A program made the translations under genes and the position numbers. A stretch of DNA of 43,702 nt from Parcubacteria group bacterium GW2011_GWA2_40_23. Lineage in GTDB: Bacteria > Patescibacteriota > Patescibacteriia > UBA11705 > JABHMO01. The notes below the pieces were generated by a model. That model was not told where the DNA came from, did not search any database, and saw nothing but the letters and a program-made list of their open reading frames with translations. This document shows, in pieces, positions 26,906 to 36,761 of this stretch (position 1 is its first letter; the number at the start of each line of letters is the position of its first letter). The stretch covers positions 12,302 through 56,003 of the forward strand of contig LBYP01000007.1 of assembly GCA_000996245.1 (NCBI GenBank), given 5' to 3'.

Positions 26906-29101
26906 TTATTCTTCAGCACCCCAAGGCTCTGCACATTCTCCGCCAAGAGGGTCGAGTGTCGGCTTGTGTGTAAGAACATTAGGGCAACAAGACTTCCCGT
27001 ATTCCTTATCTCCAATATCATTACAATCTGTTGCGGTTGATTCGGGAATCGCTGTTGGAGAAGTTAATTCATAAGCTGAGTTCTCAGCTGGAACCACATT
27101 TCTACTTGGTGTAAAACAATTTTGGCGCATATCGCGCAACTGAGCTTTAATGACAGGCATATATAATGGCCCTTCTTCGCCTTCATTAACTTCTGTAAAT
27201 GGACCATGAGACATATTAACAATATTCATGGAAGGGATAGGTAGCTGTGTTACTGGATCAACGTCTACCGCCTCTATATTTGGATCGAACCAATTAGCAA
27301 AACCAGCGCCAGACAAGAAAATTTGCGTATCCACTGAAGCTGCATCTAAATCTTTATTAAAAATAACTTTTATGGGCACAGATTTATCAACGCTTTGTGC
27401 GTTATTTCTTGGTAATAATTCCTGAATCGCGGGCGGTGCCAAATCAATAGCATGACCAACACCAAAGGACCATTCAAAATCATCAGCTGGTTGACCATCG
27501 GCCTTGCCATCTCCACTACCATCCAAAGAATTTCCAGCCAAATCGACAATGCCGGTTCCTATTTCAGCTATTTCAGCTGTGATCTTGGCTGCTTTTAATA
27601 AACCGTTTAAATCTTTATCTGCTGGCAAGCAAAATACTTTTTCTCCACAACTATTTTCTGTCACACCTTCACATTCCATAGTTGAAAGAAACTGAATCGT
27701 ACGATATTGATTAATCCCCGTAATCCAATTACCAGGTACGTGTGACGTTCCAGCACAACCAGTAGCCTTAGTACCATCAGCAATCAAAAGCTGAGCTTCA
27801 TTGCTGGTGTTATTAGCGACACACCCAGTTTGATCGGTTGAAAATAATGGTAAAACCGGTTCATTAAAATTAGCCACCACTATTTGATTACGGAAAACTT
27901 TAGCGATTGGGCAATTAAAATCTTTTTCTGGATCACAAAGACTTCCATCGATTGCGTCTGTATCAATACCAACCTGATCTTTAGGAATAGTTAAGGTTAC
28001 CTTGGGCGGAGTTAAATCTACAAAAGTCCCAGTGGTAAAACGCCAGCTATATCCACTAAGACCACTGGTAGGCACAGAAAAAACACTGGTACCTACTGGT
28101 TCTAGTTTTCTGATACCAGCACCAGCTGGTGGTGGTCCAACAAGATGGACTATATAAGATACATTTTCTTCAGAACTACCCAAATAATCGTCTGTTGTCT
28201 TGCCATTTCCAAACGGATTAAAAACAACCGTACGACGGTCTTGAGTTATCATAACAAATCCCGGAACAACATCATTAATATTTGCTGGATCAGCAATAGT
28301 GGCATCGACACAATCGCTTGGTGACTTGAGCGGAGTTGTAGTGGGCCAACCAGCCATCTTATCGCAACGATAAGTTTTAAAAGCATTTTTATCAACTGGT
28401 CCGCAAACAGAGGCGGTCTCCGGACAATCACCTGTTTTACATTTAGCTAAGGCATCAGGACAAACATCATAACCAATAGTTGTCCCGGTCGTAACATCGG
28501 GCGCAGTTAAATCTATAAAAGAAGTTGGATCAATTGGTAATTTAAAAGTTACCACAATCATAGTGTTGCGTGGCACTTCTGCTTGCTCTGGATAAGGCGA
28601 ATGCCCTGAAAGAATTTCCCCAAAAGAGCTGCCAGATAAATTATATCCAAGGCCTTTTGGAATAGTGGAAGTTATGTTGTAGGTTCCCTCCCCGATGTTT
28701 TCCTTCAAGGCATTAAAAACAAAGGCAACTATTGAATAAGACAAAAAGATTATTATTAAACCGATAACTGCATTGATGATCCAAGCTTTAGCTGTTTTGG
28801 TTTTTTCAGGATCCCCACCAGAAGTCATGTAAAGATAACCAGCGTAAAGGACAATGCATAAAAATATGATGCCTAATACATCTAAGAAAATCTTGATAAT
28901 CTTTCCCACTGTTTGGAGCAAATCTGCTTTTTGCAATGGCGTTTGAGCTGCAACTGTATCTAAATTGCTAATAATATCACTTTGAGTTGTGGCAGCATAT
29001 GAAACTGTAAATGGCGTAAATAAAATAACTGCCAACGTAAATATTAAACAACTGGCAGTTATCCAAAAAATAAACTGATTTTGATTTTTTTTGACAAGCA
29101 T
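26906..29101 (-). CDS. Surface protein with T4SS-pilin-like N-terminus and Ig-like (Big_5-type) repeats (731 aa)
   Basis: LYAGYLYMTSGGDPEKTKTAKAWIINAVIGLIIIFLSYSIVAFV, paralogous to the N-terminus of the 3,880-aa protein. Confidence 0.85.
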   Translation of the reverse strand: MLVKKNQNQFIFWITASCLIFTLAVILFTPFTVSYAATTQSDIISNLDTVAAQTPLQKADLLQTVGKIIKIFLDVLGIIFLCIVLYAGYLYMTSGGDPEKTKTAKAWIINAVIGLIIIFLSYSIVAFVFNALKENIGEGTYNITSTIPKGLGYNLSGSSFGEILSGHSPYPEQAEVPRNTMIVVTFKLPIDPTSFIDLTAPDVTTGTTIGYDVCPDALAKCKTGDCPETASVCGPVDKNAFKTYRCDKMAGWPTTTPLKSPSDCVDATIADPANINDVVPGFVMITQDRRTVVFNPFGNGKTTDDYLGSSEENVSYIVHLVGPPPAGAGIRKLEPVGTSVFSVPTSGLSGYSWRFTTGTFVDLTPPKVTLTIPKDQVGIDTDAIDGSLCDPEKDFNCPIAKVFRNQIVVANFNEPVLPLFSTDQTGCVANNTSNEAQLLIADGTKATGCAGTSHVPGNWITGINQYRTIQFLSTMECEGVTENSCGEKVFCLPADKDLNGLLKAAKITAEIAEIGTGIVDLAGNSLDGSGDGKADGQPADDFEWSFGVGHAIDLAPPAIQELLPRNNAQSVDKSVPIKVIFNKDLDAASVDTQIFLSGAGFANWFDPNIEAVDVDPVTQLPIPSMNIVNMSHGPFTEVNEGEEGPLYMPVIKAQLRDMRQNCFTPSRNVVPAENSAYELTSPTAIPESTATDCNDIGDKEYGKSCCPNVLTHKPTLDPLGGECAEPWGAEE

Positions 29102-29140
29102 GTGAACACCACGCTGACGCGTATTATTGCAATTATGTTT

Positions 29141-29590
29141 TTATTTTTGCAAAAGCTCTTTAACGGCTTGACTTACAAGCTTTCCATCAGCCCCTCCCTG
29201 CAATTCGGCCATGACTTTTTTCATCACTAAACCGAAATTGTTTTTTTCCTCTTCCCCCAGACCAGCGATTATATCTTGTGCTTTTGTTCTAACCTCTTCG
29301 GCTGACATCTGCGTTGGTAAATATTTTTCCAGGATAGCGATTTCTTTCTTTTCTATTTCAGCTAAATCATTACGATTCCCCTTCTCATATATTTCAATCG
29401 CATCTTGTCTTTTCTTTATTTCACTCTTGATGACAGCCATGGCTTCGGGTTCTTCTAATTCCTTTTTTGAATTTTCAATAGCCTTATACATAAAAGCAGA
29501 ACGCAACATTCTGAGCACACCCAAGGTCGGCTCATTCTTCGCTTTCATGGCCATTAAAAAGTCAGCATCAATATCTTTATATATTGCCAT
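29141..29590 (-). CDS. GatB/YqeY domain protein
   Basis: LGVLRMLRSAFMYKAIENSKKE...KKRQDAIEIYEKGNRNDLAEIEKKEIAILEKYLPTQMS. Confidence 0.93.
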   Translation of the reverse strand: MAIYKDIDADFLMAMKAKNEPTLGVLRMLRSAFMYKAIENSKKELEEPEAMAVIKSEIKKRQDAIEIYEKGNRNDLAEIEKKEIAILEKYLPTQMSAEEVRTKAQDIIAGLGEEEKNNFGLVMKKVMAELQGGADGKLVSQAVKELLQK

Positions 29591-29644
29591 AACTTACATT
29601 TAAATTATACAACATTTTTCGGTAATCCCAAAACAACTTGGGGA

Positions 29645-29890
29645 TTAACGATGTTTCTTTTTTCTCTTATCTTCAATAATATGACCTGTCTTTTTCAGGT
29701 ACTCTATTTTTTCTCGGTAATCTTTACGTTCGACCGCTAGCCTCTTTTGCCTATTGCGGCTAACATGGCTCTTTTCATGGGCCTTGTCTTTGAACTCAAG
29801 AATAACTTTACTTTGGATTAAACGTTTGTTGAAACGTCGTAAAAAAGATTCGAAAGTCTCCCCTTTCTTACGTTTTACTTCGATAGCCAT
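29645..29890 (-). CDS. rpsU: 30S ribosomal protein S21
   Basis: MAIEVKRKKGETFESFLRRFNKRLIQSKVILEFKDK...; bS21 architecture. Confidence 0.9.
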   Translation of the reverse strand: MAIEVKRKKGETFESFLRRFNKRLIQSKVILEFKDKAHEKSHVSRNRQKRLAVERKDYREKIEYLKKTGHIIEDKRKKKHR

Positions 29891-29962
29891 GGTAATAACA
29901 ACTCCTTAATGGATTATTTATTCTAACTCGCCAATATTATACTAAATTTGCATGAAAGTCAA

Positions 29963-31291
29963 CTAGTCCTTTTTTTCTTTTAAACGCTTCTTAACTTCAA
30001 CCACAATGCGGTTTTGGTTGATAACTTCTTGAATACCACTTTCCAAATCGCGCAAAAGAACTGTACCTTCTACAATTTCCTTTTGGCCAAAAATTAAGAC
30101 GAGTTTTGCATTGGCTTTTTTGGCTAATTCTAGTTGAGCTTTTAAACTACTCTTGGAAAAATTAGCACGGACCGTAAAATCTTCGTGACGAATTTTTTCG
30201 TAAATAGCAAAGGCTTTTTGACGTGCTTGTTCACTTAATTGTGTGACAAAAACATCTGGTGCTGGACCAGCCGGAACTTCAATTTTACTATTTTTCATCT
30301 GATTAACAATACGTTCTAAGCCAAAGGCAAAACCAGCCGCTGGAGTACGCACGCCACCAACCATTTCGATTAAATAATCGTAACGACCGCCACCAGCCAA
30401 AACAACTGGAGTGGTATTTTCTTCGTCAGTCTTGGTTGTAATTTCGAAAACAGTTTTTGAATAATAATCGAAAGTACGTAACAAGAATGGGTCAAGACGA
30501 TATGGGATCTTTAATTCATCGAGATATTCCAATACTTTAAATAAATGACTACGACATTCATCGCATAACCAATCGATTGTTTGAGGCATTTCTTCGCGTA
30601 ACTTCAAACATTTTGGATTAGTGCAAGAGAAAAAATGCATAGGATCGCGGCCAGCACTCTTGCGGCAATCGGCACAAACAGCTGAACGCTTAGATTTTAA
30701 GAAACCAGAAAGAGTCTTTTTATATTCCGGACGACAAACAGCGCAACCTAAACTGTTCAAATGAATTTCTGATTCCAACATTAAATTTTTTAATAAATAA
30801 TGTCCTAAAATTATAAGTTCAGCATCAATAGCCGCAGTAGCATCGCCAATAATTTCGAAACCGACCTGAGTGAATTGTCTAAAAGTATTTTCTTCAACTC
30901 TGTTTTGTCGGAACATTGGGCCCCAATAGTAAACTTTCATCGGCATAGTCTGATTGACCATATTATGGCTTACAAAGGCGCGGGCAATGGAAGTTGTAGC
31001 TTCTGGACGAAGAGCTAATTTTTCGCCACGATCAATGAAACTAAAAACTTCTTTTTCAGCTAAACCACTTTGTTTAAAAAGAGTATGGTTAAACAATTCG
31101 TATTTTTCAATAACCGGAGTTTCGATGCGTTTAAAACTGTAATCATCTATGAGCTTAACAACCGTACGCTCCACAAATTCCCAATAACGAGCATCCGTTG
31201 GCAAAACATCCTTCATGCCCATGATAAGTGGCGGGGTTTTGATAGAGCGGATATCCTCTTGGGGTTGATCTTCTTTTTTACGACGTGGCAT
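29963..31291 (-). CDS. hisS: Histidyl-tRNA synthetase
   Basis: ALRPEATTSIARAF (motif 2 region), AGGGRYDYL, GFAFGLERI (motif 3); Zn-cluster insert CAVC..CADC..CTNPKC..CDEC. Confidence 0.96.
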   Translation of the reverse strand: MPRRKKEDQPQEDIRSIKTPPLIMGMKDVLPTDARYWEFVERTVVKLIDDYSFKRIETPVIEKYELFNHTLFKQSGLAEKEVFSFIDRGEKLALRPEATTSIARAFVSHNMVNQTMPMKVYYWGPMFRQNRVEENTFRQFTQVGFEIIGDATAAIDAELIILGHYLLKNLMLESEIHLNSLGCAVCRPEYKKTLSGFLKSKRSAVCADCRKSAGRDPMHFFSCTNPKCLKLREEMPQTIDWLCDECRSHLFKVLEYLDELKIPYRLDPFLLRTFDYYSKTVFEITTKTDEENTTPVVLAGGGRYDYLIEMVGGVRTPAAGFAFGLERIVNQMKNSKIEVPAGPAPDVFVTQLSEQARQKAFAIYEKIRHEDFTVRANFSKSSLKAQLELAKKANAKLVLIFGQKEIVEGTVLLRDLESGIQEVINQNRIVVEVKKRLKEKKD

Positions 31292-31499
31292 ACTTTTTAA
31301 AGTTACGAATAATACATTTATTATGATGGTACGAATTATTGATTTTATTATTAGCTAGATTATTCAGGATATAATCAAGAAAGCAAGAAAGCAAAGAAGC
31401 AATTAGTCTGGCCTTGTTTATTTGTTTTGTTGCTTTACTTGCCCAGCACTTAAAGGGAACACTTTATAGTACTGGGTTGTTTTTTTGATTGAATGTAAA

Positions 31500-32111
31500 T
31501 TACTGATTCTCGACCGCCACACTATTATAATTAATATCTGAAAAAACTTTGGCGCGCCACACAGGCCAACCACGTAACCAAACACGGCCAATAATTAAAT
31601 CTTTAAAAACAGGACCAAAACTGCGTGAATCTAAACTTTCACCACGATTATCACCCATAACATAATATTCATTTGGGCCCAAGGTCCAAGAATTATTGCC
31701 AGTGGTCTCGATATCGGCTAAATAAATTTTTTCATCTAGAATAAACTTCTTCCCTTCCTTGGGATAAATATAAACCTGCTTATCTTTAATTTCAACTTTT
31801 TCGCCCGGCAAACCAACGACCCTTTTAATAAAGTACTGAGAAGGAACTTTAGGATAACGAAAAACAACTATATCCCCTCTTTCGGCTTCGTGGAATCGGT
31901 AGGTCAATTCATCGACTATTAAATATTCATGATCGTAAAAGCTCGGTTCCATTGATGCTCCCTTAACATAAAAAGGCTGAATTACAAAATATCTAACTGG
32001 AATAATTATGGCCAAAGAGATGGTAACCACCTTGAGTAAATCCCAAAAAAACTGGACTACTTTTTGCATTGGAGAGAGCTCTTCGTCTTCGAAATCATTG
32101 TATTCAGACAT
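31500..32111 (-). CDS. lepB: Signal peptidase I
   Basis: VKGASMEPSFYDHEYLIVDEL (Ser site), RGDIVVFRYP, FIKRVVGLPGE (Lys site), GDNRGESLDSR. Confidence 0.95.
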   Translation of the reverse strand: MSEYNDFEDEELSPMQKVVQFFWDLLKVVTISLAIIIPVRYFVIQPFYVKGASMEPSFYDHEYLIVDELTYRFHEAERGDIVVFRYPKVPSQYFIKRVVGLPGEKVEIKDKQVYIYPKEGKKFILDEKIYLADIETTGNNSWTLGPNEYYVMGDNRGESLDSRSFGPVFKDLIIGRVWLRGWPVWRAKVFSDINYNSVAVENQ

Positions 32112-32279
32112 GTTTTTGTTTTGTAAGTTAATAATACAAAGAACAACAAAATTTGTTCTTTTATCTGACTTGGGTTATTATACCACCCTGGAGCAGATTA
32201 AGCAAACCACTTTCTTGTAAACTTAGATGGAATAAACTATAATACTGATGTAAAAGAATTTACGCAAAAATTTTTTATT

Positions 32280-33713
32280 ATGAAAAAAAATACTTTCAAC
32301 GATACTGACTTCACGGCCCCACGTATTAACCTACTTTCTAATGAAGATAACCGCCAACCACGCGGCAAAAAAGTTTTTCGAATAAGTCGCTTCATTATTT
32401 ATCTTTTTACAATTTTGATCCTTGCATTCTTTGCTTTTTCCTACCAGATTTTAATTACCAATAATAGTTTGACTGATGTTTTTTCGGGCAAAGTAAACAT
32501 TTTCCAACAGTTAAATATTTTGGCCGGCGATGGAAGTCGCTTGCAGGGGGAAGCTGATGATCGAATTAATCTTTTAATGCTCGGCATGGGTGGGGCGGAA
32601 CACGATGGTCCTTATTTAACAGACACCATGATTCTTTTAAGCATACAACCCTCCACCAAAAAAGTGGCCATGATCTCTATCCCCCGCGATTTGTTAGTTG
32701 AAATCCCAGGTTATGGTTGGTGGAAAATAAATAATGCTAATTCTTTTGGTGAAACACAAAATAAAGGCAACGGTGGAGCACTCTCAAAAGAAGTAGTCCA
32801 AAATATTTTAAATGTTCCAATACATTATTATGTTCGCGTTGATTTTTCTGGTTTTGAACAAATGATCGATACTCTTGATGGCGTTAAAGTTAATGTTGAA
32901 AAAAGCTTTACAGATTATCAATATCCAACTGATGATTATAAATATCAAATTATTTCTTTTGACGAAGGCCCACAAACCATGGATGGAGATATAGCTTTAA
33001 AATATGCGCGCTCACGACATGGCAACAATGGCGAAGGCTCTGATTTTGCGCGTAGCAAAAGGCAACAAAAAGTAATGCAAGCCTTTAAGCAACGAGTGCT
33101 TTCTAAAGATTTTTTTCTCAGTCCGCGCAAAATCAGCAATCTTTCAAAAGATTTAGCTGAACATTTGCGAACCGACCTCGAACCATGGGAAGTGGTTAAA
33201 CTGGCTCAACTAATAAAGGCTGTGAATACTGATCAAATTATTAATCATGTTTTAGATGATAGCCCTGGTGGTTATTTGTATGCCAACTTTGTCAATTCAG
33301 CTTATGTATTACAACCACGTGGCGATGATTTTTCTCAAATTCAAGCTTTAGCTAAAGATGTTTTTGCCACACCCGCATCAACTACTGATGCGGCACCTGT
33401 TCACACATCAATTAATATTGAGATAAAAAATGGCACTGCCATTGTGGGGCTCGCTTCGCGGCATTCTCAAGAATTAAAATTGGCGGGCTATCGTGTTTTA
33501 CAAGTTGGTAACGCACCAATACAAAATTACTCCACCACAGAAATTTATAAATTAAGCGGACGTGATTTACCGGAAGAAACAATCTTTTTAGAAAAACAAT
33601 ATAAAACAACCATAATTAAGAATACTGTTCCTGATTGGATTAAGAATATCGCTGCACCGGACCTAGATTTCTTCATCATCTTAGGCACTGATTCAGAAAC
33701 TAAACCCAACTAA
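32280..33713 (+). CDS. LytR-CpsA-Psr family cell envelope protein with LytR_C-like C-terminus
   Basis: TDTMILLSIQPSTKKVAMISIPRDLLVEIPGYG, DGDIALKYARSRHG. Confidence 0.93.
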   Translation: MKKNTFNDTDFTAPRINLLSNEDNRQPRGKKVFRISRFIIYLFTILILAFFAFSYQILITNNSLTDVFSGKVNIFQQLNILAGDGSRLQGEADDRINLLMLGMGGAEHDGPYLTDTMILLSIQPSTKKVAMISIPRDLLVEIPGYGWWKINNANSFGETQNKGNGGALSKEVVQNILNVPIHYYVRVDFSGFEQMIDTLDGVKVNVEKSFTDYQYPTDDYKYQIISFDEGPQTMDGDIALKYARSRHGNNGEGSDFARSKRQQKVMQAFKQRVLSKDFFLSPRKISNLSKDLAEHLRTDLEPWEVVKLAQLIKAVNTDQIINHVLDDSPGGYLYANFVNSAYVLQPRGDDFSQIQALAKDVFATPASTTDAAPVHTSINIEIKNGTAIVGLASRHSQELKLAGYRVLQVGNAPIQNYSTTEIYKLSGRDLPEETIFLEKQYKTTIIKNTVPDWIKNIAAPDLDFFIILGTDSETKPN

Positions 33714-33714
33714 T

Positions 33715-35121
33715 ATGCGTCACATTATCGAAAATTATCCTCTTGTTGCTCTTGTTGGTCGAACCAATGTGGGCAAATCAACTATTTTCAACCGTTTGAT
33801 TGGTGACAAAAAAGCTTTAGTCTCCTCTATTGCTGGCACCACACGCGACCAACGCGTAGGTATTTGTAGTTGGCAGAATAGAAACATTCAACTTTGTGAT
33901 ACAGCCGGACTAGATATTTCCATGGAAGAAGAAATCGATCGACAATCTATTAAAAAAGCCGGCGAAATGGCACAAAAAGCTGAACTTGTTCTGTTAGTTG
34001 TTGATGTCCGACATGGATTATTACCACAAGACAGAGAATATGCGCAAAAATTAAAAAAATGGAAAAAGAAAGTTTTTCTAGTCGTCAATAAAGTTGATTC
34101 TAACAAACAACTTTCGGATGTTAATGATTTTTATCGTTTAGGATTCAAAGATGTTTTTGTTATTTCAGCTAAAACCGGCGCTGGTACCGGAGATTTGCTC
34201 GACGCTGTCACGGCGCAATTTAGCAAAACTGAAATGGACGAAAAACCGGTTAATGAAACAATTAAAGAAATTAAAATTGCCATCATCGGCAAACCTAATG
34301 TGGGCAAATCATCACTTATCAATAAAATTATTGGCGAGGAACGCGCCATTGTTTCTTCTGTCGCCCATACGACTCGCGATAGTCAGGACCTTAAAATCGA
34401 ATACGCTGATGAAAAGAATGAAATTTATTATTTAACTTTCATTGACACTGCCGGTATCGTTAAACATCGCAAAATTACTGATAAATTAAAAGAACAAAGC
34501 ATTGAGCAGAGTTTTGAAATGATCCGCAACAGCGACATAGTCTTTTTGGTTCTTGATGGGTCTGACGAAATAACTGTACAAGATAAAACTTTGGCTGGTG
34601 AAATTTTAGAAAATAATAAATCTTTAATTTTTGTCATTAATAAGTGGGATTTGCTCCCAGAAAAAGATACTCATAGCGATAAAACATATATTGAATTTTT
34701 ACATGGCCATTTTCCTTATCTGACTTGGGCTCCAATAATTTTTGTCTCAGCTAAGACCGGATTCAAAATTGATCGACTGGTAAAAATCGTTTTGGAAATT
34801 TATCACAACCAAAACAAAGTTATCTCTGACGACTCGGTAAATGAACTTTTAACCAAGGCTTTGCATAAACAAATGCCACGCGTGGCTAAGGGCGTAGCGA
34901 TTCCAGTTATTGATACACTGAAACAAGTTAAAACCAATCCGCAGACTTTTGAAATTACAGCCAAAAATACTCAAAGCATTCATTTCTCGTACCGTCGCTT
35001 TATTCAAAACCAATTACGCGAAAAATATAAACTGGCTGGTTGCGGAATTAGAATACGACTAGAGGAAAGAGAAGATACCAGAAAAATTGATGCACATCTT
35101 AAAACAAAAAGATCGAAATAA
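33715..35121 (+). CDS. der: Ribosome biogenesis GTPase Der (EngA)
   Basis: Two GTPase domains: GRTNVGKST and GKPNVGKSS; NKVD and NKWD; C-terminal KH-like. Confidence 0.96.
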   Translation: MRHIIENYPLVALVGRTNVGKSTIFNRLIGDKKALVSSIAGTTRDQRVGICSWQNRNIQLCDTAGLDISMEEEIDRQSIKKAGEMAQKAELVLLVVDVRHGLLPQDREYAQKLKKWKKKVFLVVNKVDSNKQLSDVNDFYRLGFKDVFVISAKTGAGTGDLLDAVTAQFSKTEMDEKPVNETIKEIKIAIIGKPNVGKSSLINKIIGEERAIVSSVAHTTRDSQDLKIEYADEKNEIYYLTFIDTAGIVKHRKITDKLKEQSIEQSFEMIRNSDIVFLVLDGSDEITVQDKTLAGEILENNKSLIFVINKWDLLPEKDTHSDKTYIEFLHGHFPYLTWAPIIFVSAKTGFKIDRLVKIVLEIYHNQNKVISDDSVNELLTKALHKQMPRVAKGVAIPVIDTLKQVKTNPQTFEITAKNTQSIHFSYRRFIQNQLREKYKLAGCGIRIRLEEREDTRKIDAHLKTKRSK

Positions 35122-35127
35122 ATTTAT

Positions 35128-35170
35128 AAAAAAACGTACGGAACAAAAATTTTTGTTCCGTACGTTTTTT
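35128..35170. terminator. Bidirectional intrinsic terminator between convergent genes
   Basis: Perfect palindrome AAAAAACGTACGGAACAAAAA|TTTTTGTTCCGTACGTTTTTT. Confidence 0.9.
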
Positions 35171-35174
35171 GTAT

Positions 35175-35759
35175 TTAGAATGAAAATTCTTGTTTAACTT
35201 TTTGTTGTTGAAGATCACGTTGATACTTTGTATATTGTTGAATCATGATTGGGGCTTCTACATCTGTAAAAAAACAAAGGTTAATGCTTACAGAAAAGCC
35301 CAAGGCAGACAATCTCGACACCCAACCAACTCCACCATGAGCCACTTCGTCTTTTAGTTCGTCAATTTTTTCTGCATCAAACTCTACGCTAGCAATATTA
35401 CCAGAGGCGTCCTTATAATACAAAGTACCCCCGCCAAACTGATCAGACTGAAAGACTGCATAACCCGTAGGTTTTGTCATAAAATCATCATAATACTGAA
35501 CCCAACCTTTTTCCGTGACCAAAGTCTTAAATTGTTCATTAGTCATGGGCAGTTTCTTATGCATTCTAATATAAGTAGCCAAGTCTGGAGCATGTCCTTC
35601 GGACTCAACGAGAGCCTTGGCTTTCTCTATTTCGTCTTTGGTGCCGATATATAAATCGTCCCCACCAGCGTTAATCTTCTTTTTAATCTCACTGTACCCA
35701 GGCTCGCCCGCGTTTGGGCCATGGATATCGGCTGGGTTTGGTGCTAATTCTGTTTTCAT
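35175..35759 (-). CDS. Hypothetical protein (194 aa)
   Basis: Long ORF with host-like composition; followed by a shared terminator; no recognised motif. Confidence 0.75.
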   Translation of the reverse strand: MKTELAPNPADIHGPNAGEPGYSEIKKKINAGGDDLYIGTKDEIEKAKALVESEGHAPDLATYIRMHKKLPMTNEQFKTLVTEKGWVQYYDDFMTKPTGYAVFQSDQFGGGTLYYKDASGNIASVEFDAEKIDELKDEVAHGGVGWVSRLSALGFSVSINLCFFTDVEAPIMIQQYTKYQRDLQQQKVKQEFSF

Positions 35760-35823
35760 AAATCTTTTAATTATTAGTAAAAAATGCTAATATAAGCTTA
35801 GCACAAAAAAATGGGGGGGAAAA

Positions 35824-35882
35824 GTATTAAGGATTATGGGGTAAGGGAAAACCCATATCCCTTAGCCCTTTTCCCATAATAC
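35824..35882. repeat. Imperfect palindromic dispersed repeat (copy 3)
   Basis: GTATTAAGGATTATGGGGTAAGGG...CCCTTAGCCCTTTTCCCATAATAC. Confidence 0.75.
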
Positions 35883-35897
35883 AATATTAGAAATACT

Positions 35898-36443
35898 ATG
35901 AAGCTCTTTGTTGGTCTAGGAAATCCAGAAAAGAAATATGAAGGCACACGCCACAACATTGGCTGGGCCATGATTGATTTTTTATATAATGAATGGCTCA
36001 AAAAAGAAAATTTTGATGATTGGGGCAAGAATAAAAAGTTTAATTCAGAATTTACGGTTGGGACGATCAATGGTGAAAAGATTATTCTGGCTAAACCACT
36101 CACCTTCATGAATAATTCCGGCACAGCAGTACAAGCAATCGTCAATTACTTTAAAATACCAACAAAAGATGTTTATGTTTTCCAAGATGAATTAGATTTG
36201 AAATGTGGTGATTATAAAATTCAGTTTAATAAGTCGAGTGCTGGGCATAATGGCGTGGCGTCGATAATCGAGCGACTCGGAACTCAAGAATTCACGCGCA
36301 TCCGAATCGGAATTGGCAAGGAAGATAAGCAGAAGCAAGGCAATGGTGCGGACTTTGTACTCAATAAATTTAATTTATTGGAACGGATGAAGTTGAAGGA
36401 TGTGAAGAAGAGGATTTTGGAAGAGATGAGGAAATTGTTGTAA
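35898..36443 (+). CDS. pth: Peptidyl-tRNA hydrolase
   Basis: MKLFVGLGNPEKKYEGTRHNIGWAMID, LAKPLTFMNNSG, SSAGHNGVASI. Confidence 0.96.
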   Translation: MKLFVGLGNPEKKYEGTRHNIGWAMIDFLYNEWLKKENFDDWGKNKKFNSEFTVGTINGEKIILAKPLTFMNNSGTAVQAIVNYFKIPTKDVYVFQDELDLKCGDYKIQFNKSSAGHNGVASIIERLGTQEFTRIRIGIGKEDKQKQGNGADFVLNKFNLLERMKLKDVKKRILEEMRKLL

Positions 36444-36709
36444 GTGTTGTAGATGTTGTATCGCTTCGCTTGTTGTAAATGTTAATGTGAATGAAAATCG
36501 GCTTAAGGGTCGGTTTTTTGTTAAATCAGCTTACCCATGATAGCAGTTCAAGATAATTAAAATATGTGGGATTGCTTCCCTGTACCAGAAAGTATTCTCT
36601 TTCGGTGCAGGGTAAACGGGGCTACCCAGATTGCCCTCGCCTGCCGGCAGGCAGGCAATGACGTTTGGGATATGATAAAGAGATTGCCACGTCGTTCCTC
36701 CTCGCAACG

Positions 36710-36742
36710 AAAAGCCGACGCACCTAGGAGAGGTGCGCCGGC
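36710..36742 (-). terminator. Strong intrinsic terminator after the Tyr-rich lipoprotein gene
   Basis: Minus strand: GCCGGCGCACCT-CTCCT-AGGTGCGTCGGC-TTTTCG; 12-bp stem with one G.U. Confidence 0.8.
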
Positions 36743-36761
36743 GTCGAAGACTTCGTCGGGG

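Noticed and set aside
29600-29650. Hairpin TAATCCC..GGGATTA after rpsU as an intrinsic terminator
   Set aside because: Stem is present but there is no U-run on the minus-strand 3' side, so intrinsic termination is not supported.
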